Part shown: positions 35,198-44,925 of the stretch, one piece after another
How positions within the stretch are numbered: position 1 is the stretch's first letter
Layout of the letters: each line of letters opens with the position of its first letter
From: Candidatus Nanopelagicus abundans
GTDB taxonomy: Bacteria; Actinomycetota; Actinomycetes; Nanopelagicales; Nanopelagicaceae
Direction of reading: 5' to 3'
DNA: 64,000 nucleotides
Assembly: GCF_002288305.1 (NCBI RefSeq)
Contig: NZ_CP016779.1
Location: 186,001 to 250,000 of the forward strand
Made by a program: the position numbers and the translations under genes
The notes under the pieces: model-generated
What the model was told of the DNA's origin: nothing
Database searches by the model: none
What the model saw: the letters and a program-made list of their open reading frames with translations, nothing else

Positions 35198-36047
35198 GCT
35201 CCCTTGATATGAAAAAGTATGAACCTATTAAAAATGAAATAAGAGCCCAACTTATGCAACCTATTAATTGAGCCAAGGTTGGTAGTTGCCCATCTATCCA
35301 AATTCTAGAGTTTGCAGACAAAATTGGCCCTAGGGGATTTAGATAAAGAATTATGCGATAGCTAGCATTTAGCATTTCTGGCTGCCAAAGAATCGGTGAG
35401 GCATAAAGCCAAATTCGCATGATGTAGGAGAGCAGCTTAGTTGTATCTCTAAAATAAACATTTAGGGCGGCAAATAAAAGTGATAATCCAAAACTAGTTA
35501 TTACTAAAAGTAAAAAAAGAATTGGTAGTAACAAATAGTTCAAGGAAAGTCCTGGTAGTGAAGTATCATTTAAAAATATTTTCCCACCAAGTACTATTAA
35601 AACATAGATAGGTATTGTTGGAAGAAACTGCTTTGCTGCACTTATCGCACTAGATAACGGTAGTAGTGATCTTGGGAATGCTTGATTTAAAATTAGACTT
35701 CCACCTGATGTAATTGACTGCGCACCTAAGAGAATACAGTTTTGTGCAAAATAGAAGGTAAATAAACCAATTAATATGTGGCACAAGGTTGTAAATCCAC
35801 CACCCTGGCCTCTACCACCTTGAATAATTGTTACAAGTAAAAAATAAATAACAGCTAGGAATAATGGATTTAAAACTAACCAAACTTTTCCAAGTTTTGA
35901 ATCCAGATATTCAGCCTTATCGGAAAATTTTGATAACTCAGTAGCAAATTCGCGCCGGCGCCAAAAATCTCGGAAATACGGTTTAAGTGGGGGAAGAGTT
36001 GAGCGATGAGGCTCAAAAACTTGAATCTTATTACCACCCTCATTCAT
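35175..36047 (-). CDS. ABC-2 type permease for polysaccharide export
   Basis: 290 residues. An N-terminal cytoplasmic segment (YFRDFWRRREFATELSKF) with the amphipathic interface typical of Wzm/TagG is followed by about six membrane helices (for example VWLVLNPLFLAVIYFLLVTI; LLLVITSFGLSLLFAALNVY). The conserved YFRDT coupling motif is present. With the downstream ATPase it forms a flippase-type exporter for a lipid-linked glycan, possibly made by the glycosyltransferases elsewhere in the window; the substrate is inferred only. Confidence 0.88.
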   Translation of the reverse strand: MNEGGNKIQVFEPHRSTLPPLKPYFRDFWRRREFATELSKFSDKAEYLDSKLGKVWLVLNPLFLAVIYFLLVTIIQGGRGQGGGFTTLCHILIGLFTFYFAQNCILLGAQSITSGGSLILNQAFPRSLLPLSSAISAAKQFLPTIPIYVLIVLGGKIFLNDTSLPGLSLNYLLLPILFLLLVITSFGLSLLFAALNVYFRDTTKLLSYIMRIWLYASPILWQPEMLNASYRIILYLNPLGPILSANSRIWIDGQLPTLAQLIGCISWALISFLIGSYFFISRERDFAVRI

Positions 36048-36052
36048 GAGGG

Positions 36053-36952
36053 CTATTCTGCCACCTTTGATTTAGAACTTACGACCAGACTTGCGATTGC
36101 TGTAATCGTAAGCGTGCCAATAATGAATGTGAGTGAGAATGGCAATGAGATTTCTGGGATATCAACACCAAATAAGATATGGATTCCAACACCGTGGAAC
36201 GCTTCAATAATTAACTTAATACCAATAAATCCTAGTACGATCGAAAGGCCCTTTGTTAGATAAATTAATCTAGACATTAAGCCACCGATCAAAAAGTAAA
36301 GCTGGCGAAGTCCCATTAGCGCAAATGCATTTGCGGTAAAGACGATATATGGATCTTTAGTTAATCCAAATATCGCAGGTATTGAATCTAACGCAAATAT
36401 CAAATCTGTAACCGCAATTGCTACTAAAACAATTGCTAGTGGGGAGGCACCTTTCTTTCTAAACAAGGTAATTAACTTGCCCTCTTTCCATTCTTTTTCA
36501 CCAGACTCATTAATTAATTTATAAGCTGTATAAAGTAAAAAAGCTCCAAATATGAAAAATATCCAGGTATATCTTGAAATAGCAGCAGAGCCGAGAGCAA
36601 TAAATATTCCTCTTAAAATAAGTGCCATGATGATTCCAACTAATAAAACTAATTGCTGCTTTGTTTTATCAATCTGAAATCGAGCAAGAATTAGAATAAA
36701 TATAAATAGATTATCAATAGATAGGGAGTACTCAGTGATCCAACCAGCAAAAAACTCACTTCTAGCTTGTGTGGTGTTCCAAACACCTAGAGAATAGCCA
36801 AACGCAATTGCAGCGCTTACATAAAAAACTGTCCAGGCAGTTGCCTCCTTAATAGATGTCTCTTTGTTGCGCCTGATTACAGCGAGTGCTAAATCAAAGG
36901 CTAGAACAGCTAGTAAAACGGCAATCGTTACTTCCCAGACGGTAGCGCTCAC
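36053..36952 (-). CDS. TerC-family integral membrane protein
   Basis: 299 residues with seven to nine membrane helices. The segments SIDNLFIFILILARFQI and DLIFALDSIPAIFGLTKDPY carry the intramembrane acidic residues characteristic of TerC (DN-F and LDS-PA). TerC proteins handle manganese or other metal ions and are linked to tellurite resistance and to metalation of secreted proteins. The GTG start immediately follows the stop of the upstream dehydrogenase gene on the same strand, so the two are co-transcribed. Confidence 0.92.
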   Translation of the reverse strand: MSATVWEVTIAVLLAVLAFDLALAVIRRNKETSIKEATAWTVFYVSAAIAFGYSLGVWNTTQARSEFFAGWITEYSLSIDNLFIFILILARFQIDKTKQQLVLLVGIIMALILRGIFIALGSAAISRYTWIFFIFGAFLLYTAYKLINESGEKEWKEGKLITLFRKKGASPLAIVLVAIAVTDLIFALDSIPAIFGLTKDPYIVFTANAFALMGLRQLYFLIGGLMSRLIYLTKGLSIVLGFIGIKLIIEAFHGVGIHILFGVDIPEISLPFSLTFIIGTLTITAIASLVVSSKSKVAE

Positions 36953-38341
36953 TTAGTTAAATACCTTTCCAGGATTTAATATGTTATTTGGATCTAACGT
37001 TAGTTTAATTGATCGCATAATATTAACTGCTGGTGCCCCAGTTTCTTCAATTAAAGCCTGAATTTTACCTGAGCCAATTCCGTGTTCACCCGTGCATGTT
37101 CCACCCATTTCAATCATCTTCATAGTTATCTCATGGGTTATGTGACGTACATCCTCTAACTCCTCTGGTTTTGCTGGATCTGTTATTACAAAGCAATGAA
37201 AATTTGCATCAGCTACATGTCCTAAAATCGAATATGGGTATGGATGTTTAGCAAGGATTTGATCTGCAACAGATACTGCATCGGCAAGCTTTGAAAGCGG
37301 CACAGCTGCATCTGTACTAACTGCGCGCTTTCCTGGATTAGCTGCAATTCCTGCCCAATAAGCATTATGTCGTGCTTGCCATAATTTACGACGGGCGCCT
37401 TCATCACTTGTCCATTCAAACTCTGATCCACCAAAATCTTCAACGATTTCTTTAACTGACTGCGCATCCTCTGCCACACCGGCTGGTGAACCATGGAACT
37501 CAAAAAATAAAGTTGGCATCTCTGTCAGCGTGAGCCCATCATGAGCGTTAACATTTTTAATACACTTAGCATCTAAAAATTCACACCTTGCGATGGAAAT
37601 ACCAGATCTAACAATTGCAGTTGCTGCGTTAACTCCATCGGCTAAGCTATCAAATCTAACTATTGCAGCCGCCATTTTCTCAGGGATTCCAAATATCCGA
37701 AGTGTTAATTCAGTGATAACAGCAAGTGTTCCTTCTGAGCCAACTAATAATCTAGTTAGATCATAACCTGCTGATAATTTTCTAGTTTCACGTCCAGTAT
37801 TAAAAATTGTGCCATCTGCCATTACCGCTGTCATTGCCAAAACATTATCTCGCATAGATCCATAGCGAACTGTGGTTGTGCCAGCGGCGCCAGTTGAAGC
37901 CATGCCACCTAATGTGGCGTCCGCTCCTGGATCAACTGAGAAAAATAAACCAGCACTTGCCAATTTTTCATTCAACGCAATTCGATGCACGCCAGGTTGA
38001 ACTCTTACAATTAAGTCATCTGCTCTTACTTCAATTATTTTATTCATCGCAGTTAAATCAAGTGAGATACCACCAAATAATGGAAGTACATGGCCCTCAA
38101 GTGAGGAGCCAGCACCGAATGCAACCACTGGAATCTTTTCGGTATTGCAATATGCTAAAACTTTTGCAACCTCTTCAGTATTTTGGGGCATTACAACTGC
38201 AGATGGACGAACCGGTGGGATTGCAGATTCATCTCTACCGTGTTGGTCAAGCACAGTTTCATTGGTTGATACCAAACCAGTTACTAAACTTTTTAAATGT
38301 TCAATTTGAACTGGAGTTAAGTCAACGCGCTTATTCACCAT
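36953..38341 (-). CDS. FAD-linked 2-hydroxyacid dehydrogenase (GlcD / D-lactate dehydrogenase type)
   Basis: 462 residues of the VAO/p-cresol methylhydroxylase fold. VVAFGAGSSLEGHVLP and GGMASTGAAGTTTVRYGSM are FAD-binding PP-loop and glycine-rich segments; GHVADANFHCFV and GTCTGEHGIGSGK are the substrate-domain metal/active-site motifs. It oxidises D-lactate, glycolate or a similar acid, passing electrons to an unidentified acceptor. TATGAT ends six bases before the ATG. The gene is divergent from the aminotransferase gene across a 259-base regulatory-looking spacer. Confidence 0.88.
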   Translation of the reverse strand: MVNKRVDLTPVQIEHLKSLVTGLVSTNETVLDQHGRDESAIPPVRPSAVVMPQNTEEVAKVLAYCNTEKIPVVAFGAGSSLEGHVLPLFGGISLDLTAMNKIIEVRADDLIVRVQPGVHRIALNEKLASAGLFFSVDPGADATLGGMASTGAAGTTTVRYGSMRDNVLAMTAVMADGTIFNTGRETRKLSAGYDLTRLLVGSEGTLAVITELTLRIFGIPEKMAAAIVRFDSLADGVNAATAIVRSGISIARCEFLDAKCIKNVNAHDGLTLTEMPTLFFEFHGSPAGVAEDAQSVKEIVEDFGGSEFEWTSDEGARRKLWQARHNAYWAGIAANPGKRAVSTDAAVPLSKLADAVSVADQILAKHPYPYSILGHVADANFHCFVITDPAKPEELEDVRHITHEITMKMIEMGGTCTGEHGIGSGKIQALIEETGAPAVNIMRSIKLTLDPNNILNPGKVFN

Positions 38342-38448
38342 TGGTAGATCATACCTGTAATAAATTTATAGATATTTATGCTTAAAATTCAACCCCTCAA
38401 GTTTTAAATGAGAGTTTAATTATGGTCGGTTTCGTATGTATGAAAAGT

Positions 38449-38495
38449 CACAATAATTTTATAATCACAATAATCTACGCATGAATCACAATAGT
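38449..38495. promoter_or_regulatory. Three direct repeats of CACAATA(A/G)T in a divergent promoter region
   Basis: Copies begin at 38449, 38466 and 38487, each preceded by a T and the last two by AAT. They lie in the 259-base spacer between the divergent dehydrogenase and aminotransferase genes. Iterated half-sites at 17- and 21-base spacing look like binding sites for a transcription factor serving one or both promoters. The factor is unknown. Confidence 0.4.
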
Positions 38496-38565
38496 TGATT
38501 TAAATTATTACTCTGTTAAACTCAGGAAGTAAGAAACTTAGACTAGGAGAATGTTCTTTAATTTC

Positions 38566-38580
38566 GGTTCATTTAGAACC
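38566..38580. promoter_or_regulatory. Small inverted repeat GGTTC-N5-GAACC before the aminotransferase
   Basis: A perfect 5-bp inverted repeat with a 5-base spacer, 20 bases ahead of the GTG start at 38601. It could be an operator or an mRNA hairpin near the ribosome-binding region. Evidence is limited to symmetry and position. Confidence 0.3.
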
Positions 38581-38600
38581 ATGTTAAGTACAAAGCCGCA

Positions 38601-39995
38601 GTGAAAACCCAAACGCATCATCCTCAAACCTTTCGTTCAGTTCCTACACATTCAAAGCCGCTTGATAGCGCAAGATTAGAAAAACTTTTAGAGCAACAAT
38701 TAGATTTATATAAAACAAAATTACTTAGTTCAGGTCTTGAATATCAATTAGCTGTGCAAAACATTCCACTGGGAGCGCATTCAACCTTCCAATCATTTGA
38801 GCCTTATCCAATCTCAATTGCGTCCGCTAAAGGTGCATGGATGACTGATGTGGATGGGCGCAAGATGCTTGATCTATCCATGGGCTTTGGTTCAATGTTG
38901 GTAGGTCACCTAAATCCAGAGGTTGTCTCTGAGGTTCGCGCATCACTTGATGTTGGAACTTTGTATACCGCTCCATCTCCAATATCTAGAGATGCTGCTG
39001 AGCGGCTATGTCGAAGATTTGGCATTGAACAAATACGTTTTACCAACTCAGGAACTGAATCAACTATGTATGCAGTTAGAACTGCTCGTGCATATACCGG
39101 TAAAGAGGGAGTAGTAAAGGTTGAAGGTGGCTACCACGGAAGTGGTGATGCGCTAATGGTCTCGACCAAGCCTTCTCTCGAAAAAGCCGGACCAGCTGAT
39201 TCACCTAACTCAGTTATTGGAAATGCATCAGTACCCGGTGAGTCATATGTTGTGCCATTTAATAACATCCAAGCTTTAGAGAATGTATTTAGTAAACATG
39301 CCAAAACAATTGCTTGTTTTATTGTGGAGCCAGTTTTAGAAAATATTGGAATAGTTTTACCTGATGAGGGTTATTTAGAAGCAGTTAGATCACTATGTGA
39401 TCAATACAAAATCGTTTTAATTTTTGATGAGGTTAAGACTGGTTTAACAGCAGGACCACAAGGTGCTGCGCAACGTTTGGGCGTAATCCCAGATTTGATT
39501 TGTATGGCTAAATCAATTGGTGGCGGAATTCCGCTTGCAGCTTTTGGTGGTAAGGCTGAATTTATGCAACCAGTAACTGATGGACGCATGCCACACCTTG
39601 GAACATTTAATGGACACATCATGGCAATGGCTGCAGTAAGAGCAGTAGATAAAGTTTGTACACCGGCAGCTCTTGAAAAAGCTGAGTCATTAAATATTCA
39701 AGCACTAACTCGAATTCGCGAAATAATTGATGAGTTTGAATTACCAGCCCACACAGTTGGTTTTGGTGTAAAAGGGTGTGTTACTTGGTCTGATAAGCCA
39801 GTTCGTAACTACCGAGATTATAAAGCGACTGATTTTCAAATAGCAGAGTTATCATTTTTATGGTCACTAAATCACGGAATTATGACGCCACCTGGATTAG
39901 ATGAGCAATGGCTAATTAGTCTGGCTCATGATCAAGGCGAGGTTGATTTTATGGTTAATGATTTTAAGGAGCTTGCAAAAACATTACGCGGGTAA
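38601..39995 (+). CDS. Class III aminotransferase, glutamate-1-semialdehyde aminomutase-like
   Basis: 464 residues. GFGSMLVGHLNPEVV, TNSGTESTMYAVRTAR and IFDEVKTGLTAGPQG are class III motifs, and the PLP lysine is in MAKSIGGGIPLAAFGG, a HemL-like active site. The ~60-residue N-terminal extension is longer than in HemL, and a true hemL would normally sit with haem genes, so a catabolic aminotransferase is more likely. It faces mmsA and another class III aminotransferase, giving an omega-amino-acid degradation theme. It starts at GTG after the repeat-containing spacer. Confidence 0.8.
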   Translation: MKTQTHHPQTFRSVPTHSKPLDSARLEKLLEQQLDLYKTKLLSSGLEYQLAVQNIPLGAHSTFQSFEPYPISIASAKGAWMTDVDGRKMLDLSMGFGSMLVGHLNPEVVSEVRASLDVGTLYTAPSPISRDAAERLCRRFGIEQIRFTNSGTESTMYAVRTARAYTGKEGVVKVEGGYHGSGDALMVSTKPSLEKAGPADSPNSVIGNASVPGESYVVPFNNIQALENVFSKHAKTIACFIVEPVLENIGIVLPDEGYLEAVRSLCDQYKIVLIFDEVKTGLTAGPQGAAQRLGVIPDLICMAKSIGGGIPLAAFGGKAEFMQPVTDGRMPHLGTFNGHIMAMAAVRAVDKVCTPAALEKAESLNIQALTRIREIIDEFELPAHTVGFGVKGCVTWSDKPVRNYRDYKATDFQIAELSFLWSLNHGIMTPPGLDEQWLISLAHDQGEVDFMVNDFKELAKTLRG

Positions 39996-39996
39996 T

Positions 39997-41481
39997 TTAG
40001 GTATTTTGCGGAAATCCTAAATTAATTCCACCATGGCTTGGATCTAACCAGCGAGATGTAACAACTTTTCCTCGGGTAAAGAAGTGAACACCCTCAGTTC
40101 CATGTGCATGTGAATCACCAAATAACGAGTTCTTCCAACCGCCAAATGAGAAGTAAGCCATAGGTACTGGAATAGGAACATTTATTCCAACCATTCCAAC
40201 TTCGACCTCATTTTGAAACCTTCTAGCAGCGCCACCATCATTGGTAAATATTGCAGTTCCATTTCCGTATTGATGATCATTTACTAACTTAAGTGCCTCA
40301 TCATAAGTTTTAACCCGAATAACACTTAAGACTGGGCCAAATATCTCCTCTAAATAAATGCTCATATCAGGCTTTACATGATCAAATAAAGTTGGTCCAA
40401 GCCAAAAACCATCACCAGCCATTTCAACATTTCGCCCATCAACTACTACCGTTGCGCCATCCTTCTCGCCAGCATTTATATAGGAAGCAACTTTGTCGCG
40501 ATGAACCTTTGTTACAAGCGGTCCCATGTCAGCATTGGTTGTGCCATCACCTGTTTTAATCTTTAATGCCCTGATTTTAATTTTTTCAATTAACTTATCA
40601 GCGATTGGCTCTACGGCAATAATTGCTGAGATTGCCATACATCGCTCACCAGCTGAACCAAAGCCGGCGTTTATTGCAGCATCTGCTGCCAATTCTAGAT
40701 CAGCATCAGGTAGGACGATCATGTGATTTTTTGCTCCACCTAACGCCTGCACTCGCTTTCCAGCTTTTGTGCCATTCTCATATACATACTTTGCAATTGA
40801 AGTTGAACCAACAAATGAAATTGATTTAATTCCTGGATGAGTAAGGAGTGCATCAACTGCAACCTTGTCACCGTGTACAACATTAAATACACCATCAGGC
40901 AATCCAGCCTCTTTTAGAAGATTAGCAATAAACATAATTGCGCTCGGATCTTTTTCTGAGGGCTTAATAATTACAGTATTTCCACACGCAATTGCAATTG
41001 GGAAAAACCACATTGGCACCATTGCTGGAAAATTAAATGGTGAAATTATCGCAACTGGTCCAAGTGGTTGGCGGATTGAATAAACATCCACGCCAGTTGA
41101 GACCTCTTCTGAAAAACCACCTTTAAGTAGATGAGGTATGCCACATGCAAATTCAACTACTTCAAGTCCTCTAGTTACCTCACCTTGAGCATCACTTAAA
41201 ACTTTTCCATGCTCTGCAGTTATTAATTCAGCTATTTTTTCTTTATTCTTATTAACTAACTCACGAAATGCGAATAAAACCTGCGTGCGTTTTGTAAGGG
41301 AACTATGTCGCCAAGAATCAAAGGCAGAACTTGCTACCTGTACAGCTTTATTCACAGTTGCAAGGTCAGCAAAATTTACTGTGCCAGAAATTTTTCCAGT
41401 TGCAGGATTAAATATCTCGCCCACCTGCGCTGCCTTATCAGTAGAGAGTGAGCCATTAATCCAGTGCGAAACAGTTTTCAT
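39997..41481 (-). CDS. mmsA: CoA-acylating methylmalonate-semialdehyde dehydrogenase
   Basis: A 494-residue aldehyde dehydrogenase. HWINGSLSTDKAA and RQPLGPVAIISPFNFPAMVP are family-typical, the catalytic Cys lies in GSAGERCMAISAI, and EIFGPVLSVIRV is the C-terminal motif. The MmsA subgroup converts (methyl)malonate semialdehyde to propionyl- or acetyl-CoA. Flanking class III aminotransferases could generate malonate semialdehyde from beta-alanine or its methyl analogue from beta-aminoisobutyrate. TATTGT ends six bases before the ATG on the minus strand. Confidence 0.92.
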   Translation of the reverse strand: MKTVSHWINGSLSTDKAAQVGEIFNPATGKISGTVNFADLATVNKAVQVASSAFDSWRHSSLTKRTQVLFAFRELVNKNKEKIAELITAEHGKVLSDAQGEVTRGLEVVEFACGIPHLLKGGFSEEVSTGVDVYSIRQPLGPVAIISPFNFPAMVPMWFFPIAIACGNTVIIKPSEKDPSAIMFIANLLKEAGLPDGVFNVVHGDKVAVDALLTHPGIKSISFVGSTSIAKYVYENGTKAGKRVQALGGAKNHMIVLPDADLELAADAAINAGFGSAGERCMAISAIIAVEPIADKLIEKIKIRALKIKTGDGTTNADMGPLVTKVHRDKVASYINAGEKDGATVVVDGRNVEMAGDGFWLGPTLFDHVKPDMSIYLEEIFGPVLSVIRVKTYDEALKLVNDHQYGNGTAIFTNDGGAARRFQNEVEVGMVGINVPIPVPMAYFSFGGWKNSLFGDSHAHGTEGVHFFTRGKVVTSRWLDPSHGGINLGFPQNT

Positions 41482-41595
41482 ATCCCAACAATACTTGAGA
41501 TTTTACTATGACCAATACCGTCCGCCTAGGAAAAAGTGCGCATAAGTGCTTAGATTGGCCACCACTAAGAAACTTTATTGAGAAATTGGAGTGCT

Positions 41596-42933
41596 GTGAG
41601 TAGCCCTATAAATGATCCAGATAAGGCAGCGAAAGTATTTGCAGATGATCGGGCAAATGTTTTTCACTCTTGGTCAGCACAAGCCCAAATCTCACCAATG
41701 GCAATTGCCGGGGGAGCCGGATCTTATTTTTGGGATTTCACAGGTAAAAAGTATTTAGACTTTTCATGCCAGCTAGTCTTTACAAATATTGGCCATCAAC
41801 ATCCAAAAGTTATTGAAGCAATTAAGGCACAAGCTGATATTTTAACAACAGTTGCCCCACAGCATGCAAATGAAGCACGTAATGAAGCTGCTAAAAGAAT
41901 TATTGAAGTATCAGGTGATAGTTTTAAAAAAGTTTTCTTTACTAATGCAGGAGCTGATGGGGTAGAGAACGCAGTTAGAATGGCAAGACTACATACTCAT
42001 AAACATAAGATTCTTTCTACATATCGCTCCTACCACGGCAATACTGGTGCTGCGATTAATGCAACAGGGGATCCAAGAAGATTTCCAAATGAATTTGGAT
42101 ATGGGCATGTTCACTTTTGGGGTCCATATCTTTATCGTTCTCCATTTTGGGCAACTAGTCAGGAACAAGAATGTCAGCGTGCACTTGAGCATTTAGAGCA
42201 AACAATAATTTTTGAAGGACCAAAAACAATTGCAGCTATATTAATTGAATCAGTACCAGGAACAGCTGGAGTTTTAATTCCACCTGCAGGTTACTTAGAT
42301 GGAATACGAGCACTTTGTGATAAGTATGGAATTTTATGGATAGCTGATGAAATTATGGCTGGTTTTGGTAGAACTGGTAAATGGTTTGCATATCAGCACT
42401 CAAAATCTTCGCCAGACTTAATTGTCTTTGCAAAAGGTGTGACCTCTGGCTATGTGCCACTAGGTGGAGTAGTTATATCTGAACCAATTACTAAAAGCTT
42501 TGATGAACAGGTATTTCCGGGCGGACTTACTTACTCTGGCCATCCACTTGCTTGCGCAACAGCTGTTGCAACGATTGATGTAATGAAGAGTGAAAAAATG
42601 TTGGAAAACGCTACTGCAATTGGAGAAAAAATACTTGGTCCTGGACTTCATGAGTTAGCAAAGAAGCATCAGGTAATGGGTGACATTCGTGGCGCTGGTG
42701 TGTTCTGGGGAATAGATATGGTCACCGATCGAAATTCACGCGAGCCTCTTGCTCCTTATGGTGCATCTAGTCCAAAGATGAATGAGATTGTTGCAACTTG
42801 TAAGAAAAATGGCTTAATGCCGTTTAATAATTTCAACCGAATTCATATGGTGCCGCCATGTAATATTTCAGAGGCTGATACTAAATCAGGTTTAGAATTA
42901 TTGTCTAAGTCATTATCAGAGGTTGGTCTCTAG
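41596..42933 (+). CDS. Class III omega-aminotransferase (beta-alanine/taurine-pyruvate type)
   Basis: 445 residues from the GTG at 41596, which follows a ttggag Shine-Dalgarno; an in-frame TTG lies at 41578. Motifs: FSCQLVFTNIGHQHPKV, FFTNAGADGVENAVRMAR, WIADEIMAGFGRTGKWFA, and the PLP lysine in VFAKGVTSGYVPLGG. The YRSYHGNTGAA segment is typical of omega-amino acid:pyruvate transaminases. With mmsA on the opposite strand it suggests degradation of beta-alanine-like compounds; the substrate is inferred. Confidence 0.88.
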   Translation: MSSPINDPDKAAKVFADDRANVFHSWSAQAQISPMAIAGGAGSYFWDFTGKKYLDFSCQLVFTNIGHQHPKVIEAIKAQADILTTVAPQHANEARNEAAKRIIEVSGDSFKKVFFTNAGADGVENAVRMARLHTHKHKILSTYRSYHGNTGAAINATGDPRRFPNEFGYGHVHFWGPYLYRSPFWATSQEQECQRALEHLEQTIIFEGPKTIAAILIESVPGTAGVLIPPAGYLDGIRALCDKYGILWIADEIMAGFGRTGKWFAYQHSKSSPDLIVFAKGVTSGYVPLGGVVISEPITKSFDEQVFPGGLTYSGHPLACATAVATIDVMKSEKMLENATAIGEKILGPGLHELAKKHQVMGDIRGAGVFWGIDMVTDRNSREPLAPYGASSPKMNEIVATCKKNGLMPFNNFNRIHMVPPCNISEADTKSGLELLSKSLSEVGL

Positions 42934-42980
42934 TGATGTTTTTTATCTTTAATTTAGAATTTAGGAGAGTATTTAAATAA

Positions 42981-43613
42981 ATGCCAATTATTATTAATAC
43001 AATAGAAGAAGCTCTAAAACGTTTAAGAAGCCTTAATGAGAATAATAATCAAAGAATTATTATTGGAATTGTTGGCAAACCAGGAGCTGGTAAATCAACA
43101 CTAACCTCGTATTTATTAGAAAATTTGGTAAAAGAAAAAGCAGTTTTAGTTCCAATGGATGGTTACCATTTAAGTAATAAATTACTAGAAGAGTATGAAA
43201 AGGCTGATCGCAAGGGAGCCTATGACACTTTTGACGCACGAGGATATTCTGAATTAATAAAAAGAATAAAGTCTGATTCAGATTCTGATATTTATTTTCC
43301 AATTTTCCATCGAGAAATAGAAGAATCAATTGTTGCCGAGGGAGTAGTTTTAAAGGAGTGCAAAGTAGTACTAACAGAGGGTAATTATCTTTTACTTGAT
43401 AACCATGGATGGCAAGATGTTAAGTCTTTCTTTACTGAATCTTGGTATATTCAAATAGATGATGACTTAAGGCGGGAAAGATTAATGGCTAGAAGTATTA
43501 GATATGGCCGATCTCCAGAGATTGCTTATAAATGGACACATGGATCTGATGAAGTAAATGCTAAAGTAGTTGAAACGACCATGAACAATGCAGATGTAAT
43601 TTTAGCCTTATAA
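42981..43613 (+). CDS. Uridine-kinase/pantothenate-kinase-like P-loop kinase
   Basis: 210 residues. IIGIVGKPGAGKSTLTSYLL is Walker A; PMDGYHLSNKLLEEYE is the MDGxH substrate motif of nucleoside/pantothenate/FrcK-like kinases, and VVLTEGNYLLLD the Walker B region. The lid has RRERLMARSIRYGRSPE. The phosphorylated substrate cannot be told. An aggag site precedes the ATG. A small inverted repeat (AACTTAT/ATAAGTT) overlaps the end of the gene and might act in termination. It may be a salvage enzyme accompanying the aminotransferase upstream. Confidence 0.82.
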   Translation: MPIIINTIEEALKRLRSLNENNNQRIIIGIVGKPGAGKSTLTSYLLENLVKEKAVLVPMDGYHLSNKLLEEYEKADRKGAYDTFDARGYSELIKRIKSDSDSDIYFPIFHREIEESIVAEGVVLKECKVVLTEGNYLLLDNHGWQDVKSFFTESWYIQIDDDLRRERLMARSIRYGRSPEIAYKWTHGSDEVNAKVVETTMNNADVILAL

Positions 43614-43691
43614 CTTATTTATAAGTTAAAGATCACCACCAGTATCGGCGCAAGTTCGGAATACATCCCTAATTAGATTATCCTCTAGCCT

Positions 43692-44798
43692 ATGGCCGCC
43701 CGTGAGTATCAAGATGAGATCGCAAAGATCGATATCACTCTTAAATCAATTGAGCAGGTGCTAAACCTGCCAAAATTAATAACAACGGCTAATGAACTAG
43801 AGCAGCAGGCAAGTGCTCCAAACCTTTGGGATGATCCAGTTAAAGCTCAGGTGGTAACTAGTAAGTTATCTAGGGCGCAATCAACAATAAATAAAATTAG
43901 CTCAATCAGAACTAGATTAGATGATCTACCAGTAATGATTGAACTAGCAGGATCTGAAAGTGATAAGGCGTCAGCTTTTAAAGATATCGATAAAGAACTA
44001 GATGATTTAACTAGGGTAATTAATGAACTTGAAGTACAGACATTATTAAGTGGTGAATATGATGAACGAGATGCTTTAATGACAATTAGATCAGAGGCTG
44101 GCGGAGTTGAAGCAGCTGATTGGGCGCAGATGTTAATGCGGATGTACTTTAGATTTTGTGAACGTCATAACTACAAAATAGATGTATTAGAAACTTCATA
44201 TGCAGAGGAAGCCGGTATTAAATCCACTACCTTTCGAATTAGTGCGCCATATGCATATGGCCGCTTAAGTGTTGAACAAGGAACTCATCGCTTAGTTCGA
44301 ATTTCACCTTTTGATTCACAATCTCGAAGGCACACTTCCTTTGCCGGTGTTGAAGTAGTACCAGTTGTTGAGCAAAGTGATCATATTGAAATTGAGGAAA
44401 AAGATTTACGAATCGATGTTTATCGTTCATCTGGTCCTGGTGGTCAAGGAGTTAACACCACAGATTCAGCGGTAAGAATTACCCACACACCATCTGGAAT
44501 TGTTGTTTCTTGCCAAAATGAGCGATCACAAATTCAGAATCGAGCAACTGCAATGGCAGTTCTGCAATCTAAATTATTAGAGCGACGCAGATTAGCTGAG
44601 CGCGCAAAGATGGATGCATTAAAGGGTGATAACACTGGTTCATGGGGTAATCAAATGCGTTCATATGTATTAGCTCCGTATCAAATGGTTAAAGATTTAC
44701 GAACTGATTTTGAAGTTGGAAATCCATCTGCGGTGCTAGATGGTGATCTTGATGGTTTTATTGAAGCAGGTATTAAGTGGCGCAAAGAGCGCGAGTAA
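43692..44798 (+). CDS. prfB: Peptide chain release factor 2
   Basis: A 368-residue class I release factor for UGA/UAA. The peptidyl-hydrolysis motif [13 protein letters not shown] is intact and the codon-recognition region has [15 protein letters not shown]. The frame is continuous from the first ATG, so the programmed +1 frameshift autoregulation of many prfB genes is absent. TATCCT ends seven bases before the ATG, fitting a leaderless mRNA. The prfB-ftsE-ftsX-smpB-ssrA order is conserved in actinobacteria. Confidence 0.97.
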   Translation: MAAREYQDEIAKIDITLKSIEQVLNLPKLITTANELEQQASAPNLWDDPVKAQVVTSKLSRAQSTINKISSIRTRLDDLPVMIELAGSESDKASAFKDIDKELDDLTRVINELEVQTLLSGEYDERDALMTIRSEAGGVEAADWAQMLMRMYFRFCERHNYKIDVLETSYAEEAGIKSTTFRISAPYAYGRLSVEQGTHRLVRISPFDSQSRRHTSFAGVEVVPVVEQSDHIEIEEKDLRIDVYRSSGPGGQGVNTTDSAVRITHTPSGIVVSCQNERSQIQNRATAMAVLQSKLLERRRLAERAKMDALKGDNTGSWGNQMRSYVLAPYQMVKDLRTDFEVGNPSAVLDGDLDGFIEAGIKWRKERE

Positions 44799-44925
44799 TC
44801 TCACAATTTGGCTAAATTCCCAGCAATAATTATCTGAAATTAGCGTTAAATCACCACAGATAGGTGATTACTTATCTAAACTACTATCAGAAACTTGAGT
44901 TGATCTACTAAAGGGGTTTAAGGCT

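Noticed and set aside
43692-44798. Programmed frameshift in prfB
   Set aside because: The reading frame is continuous from the first ATG through the GGQ motif.
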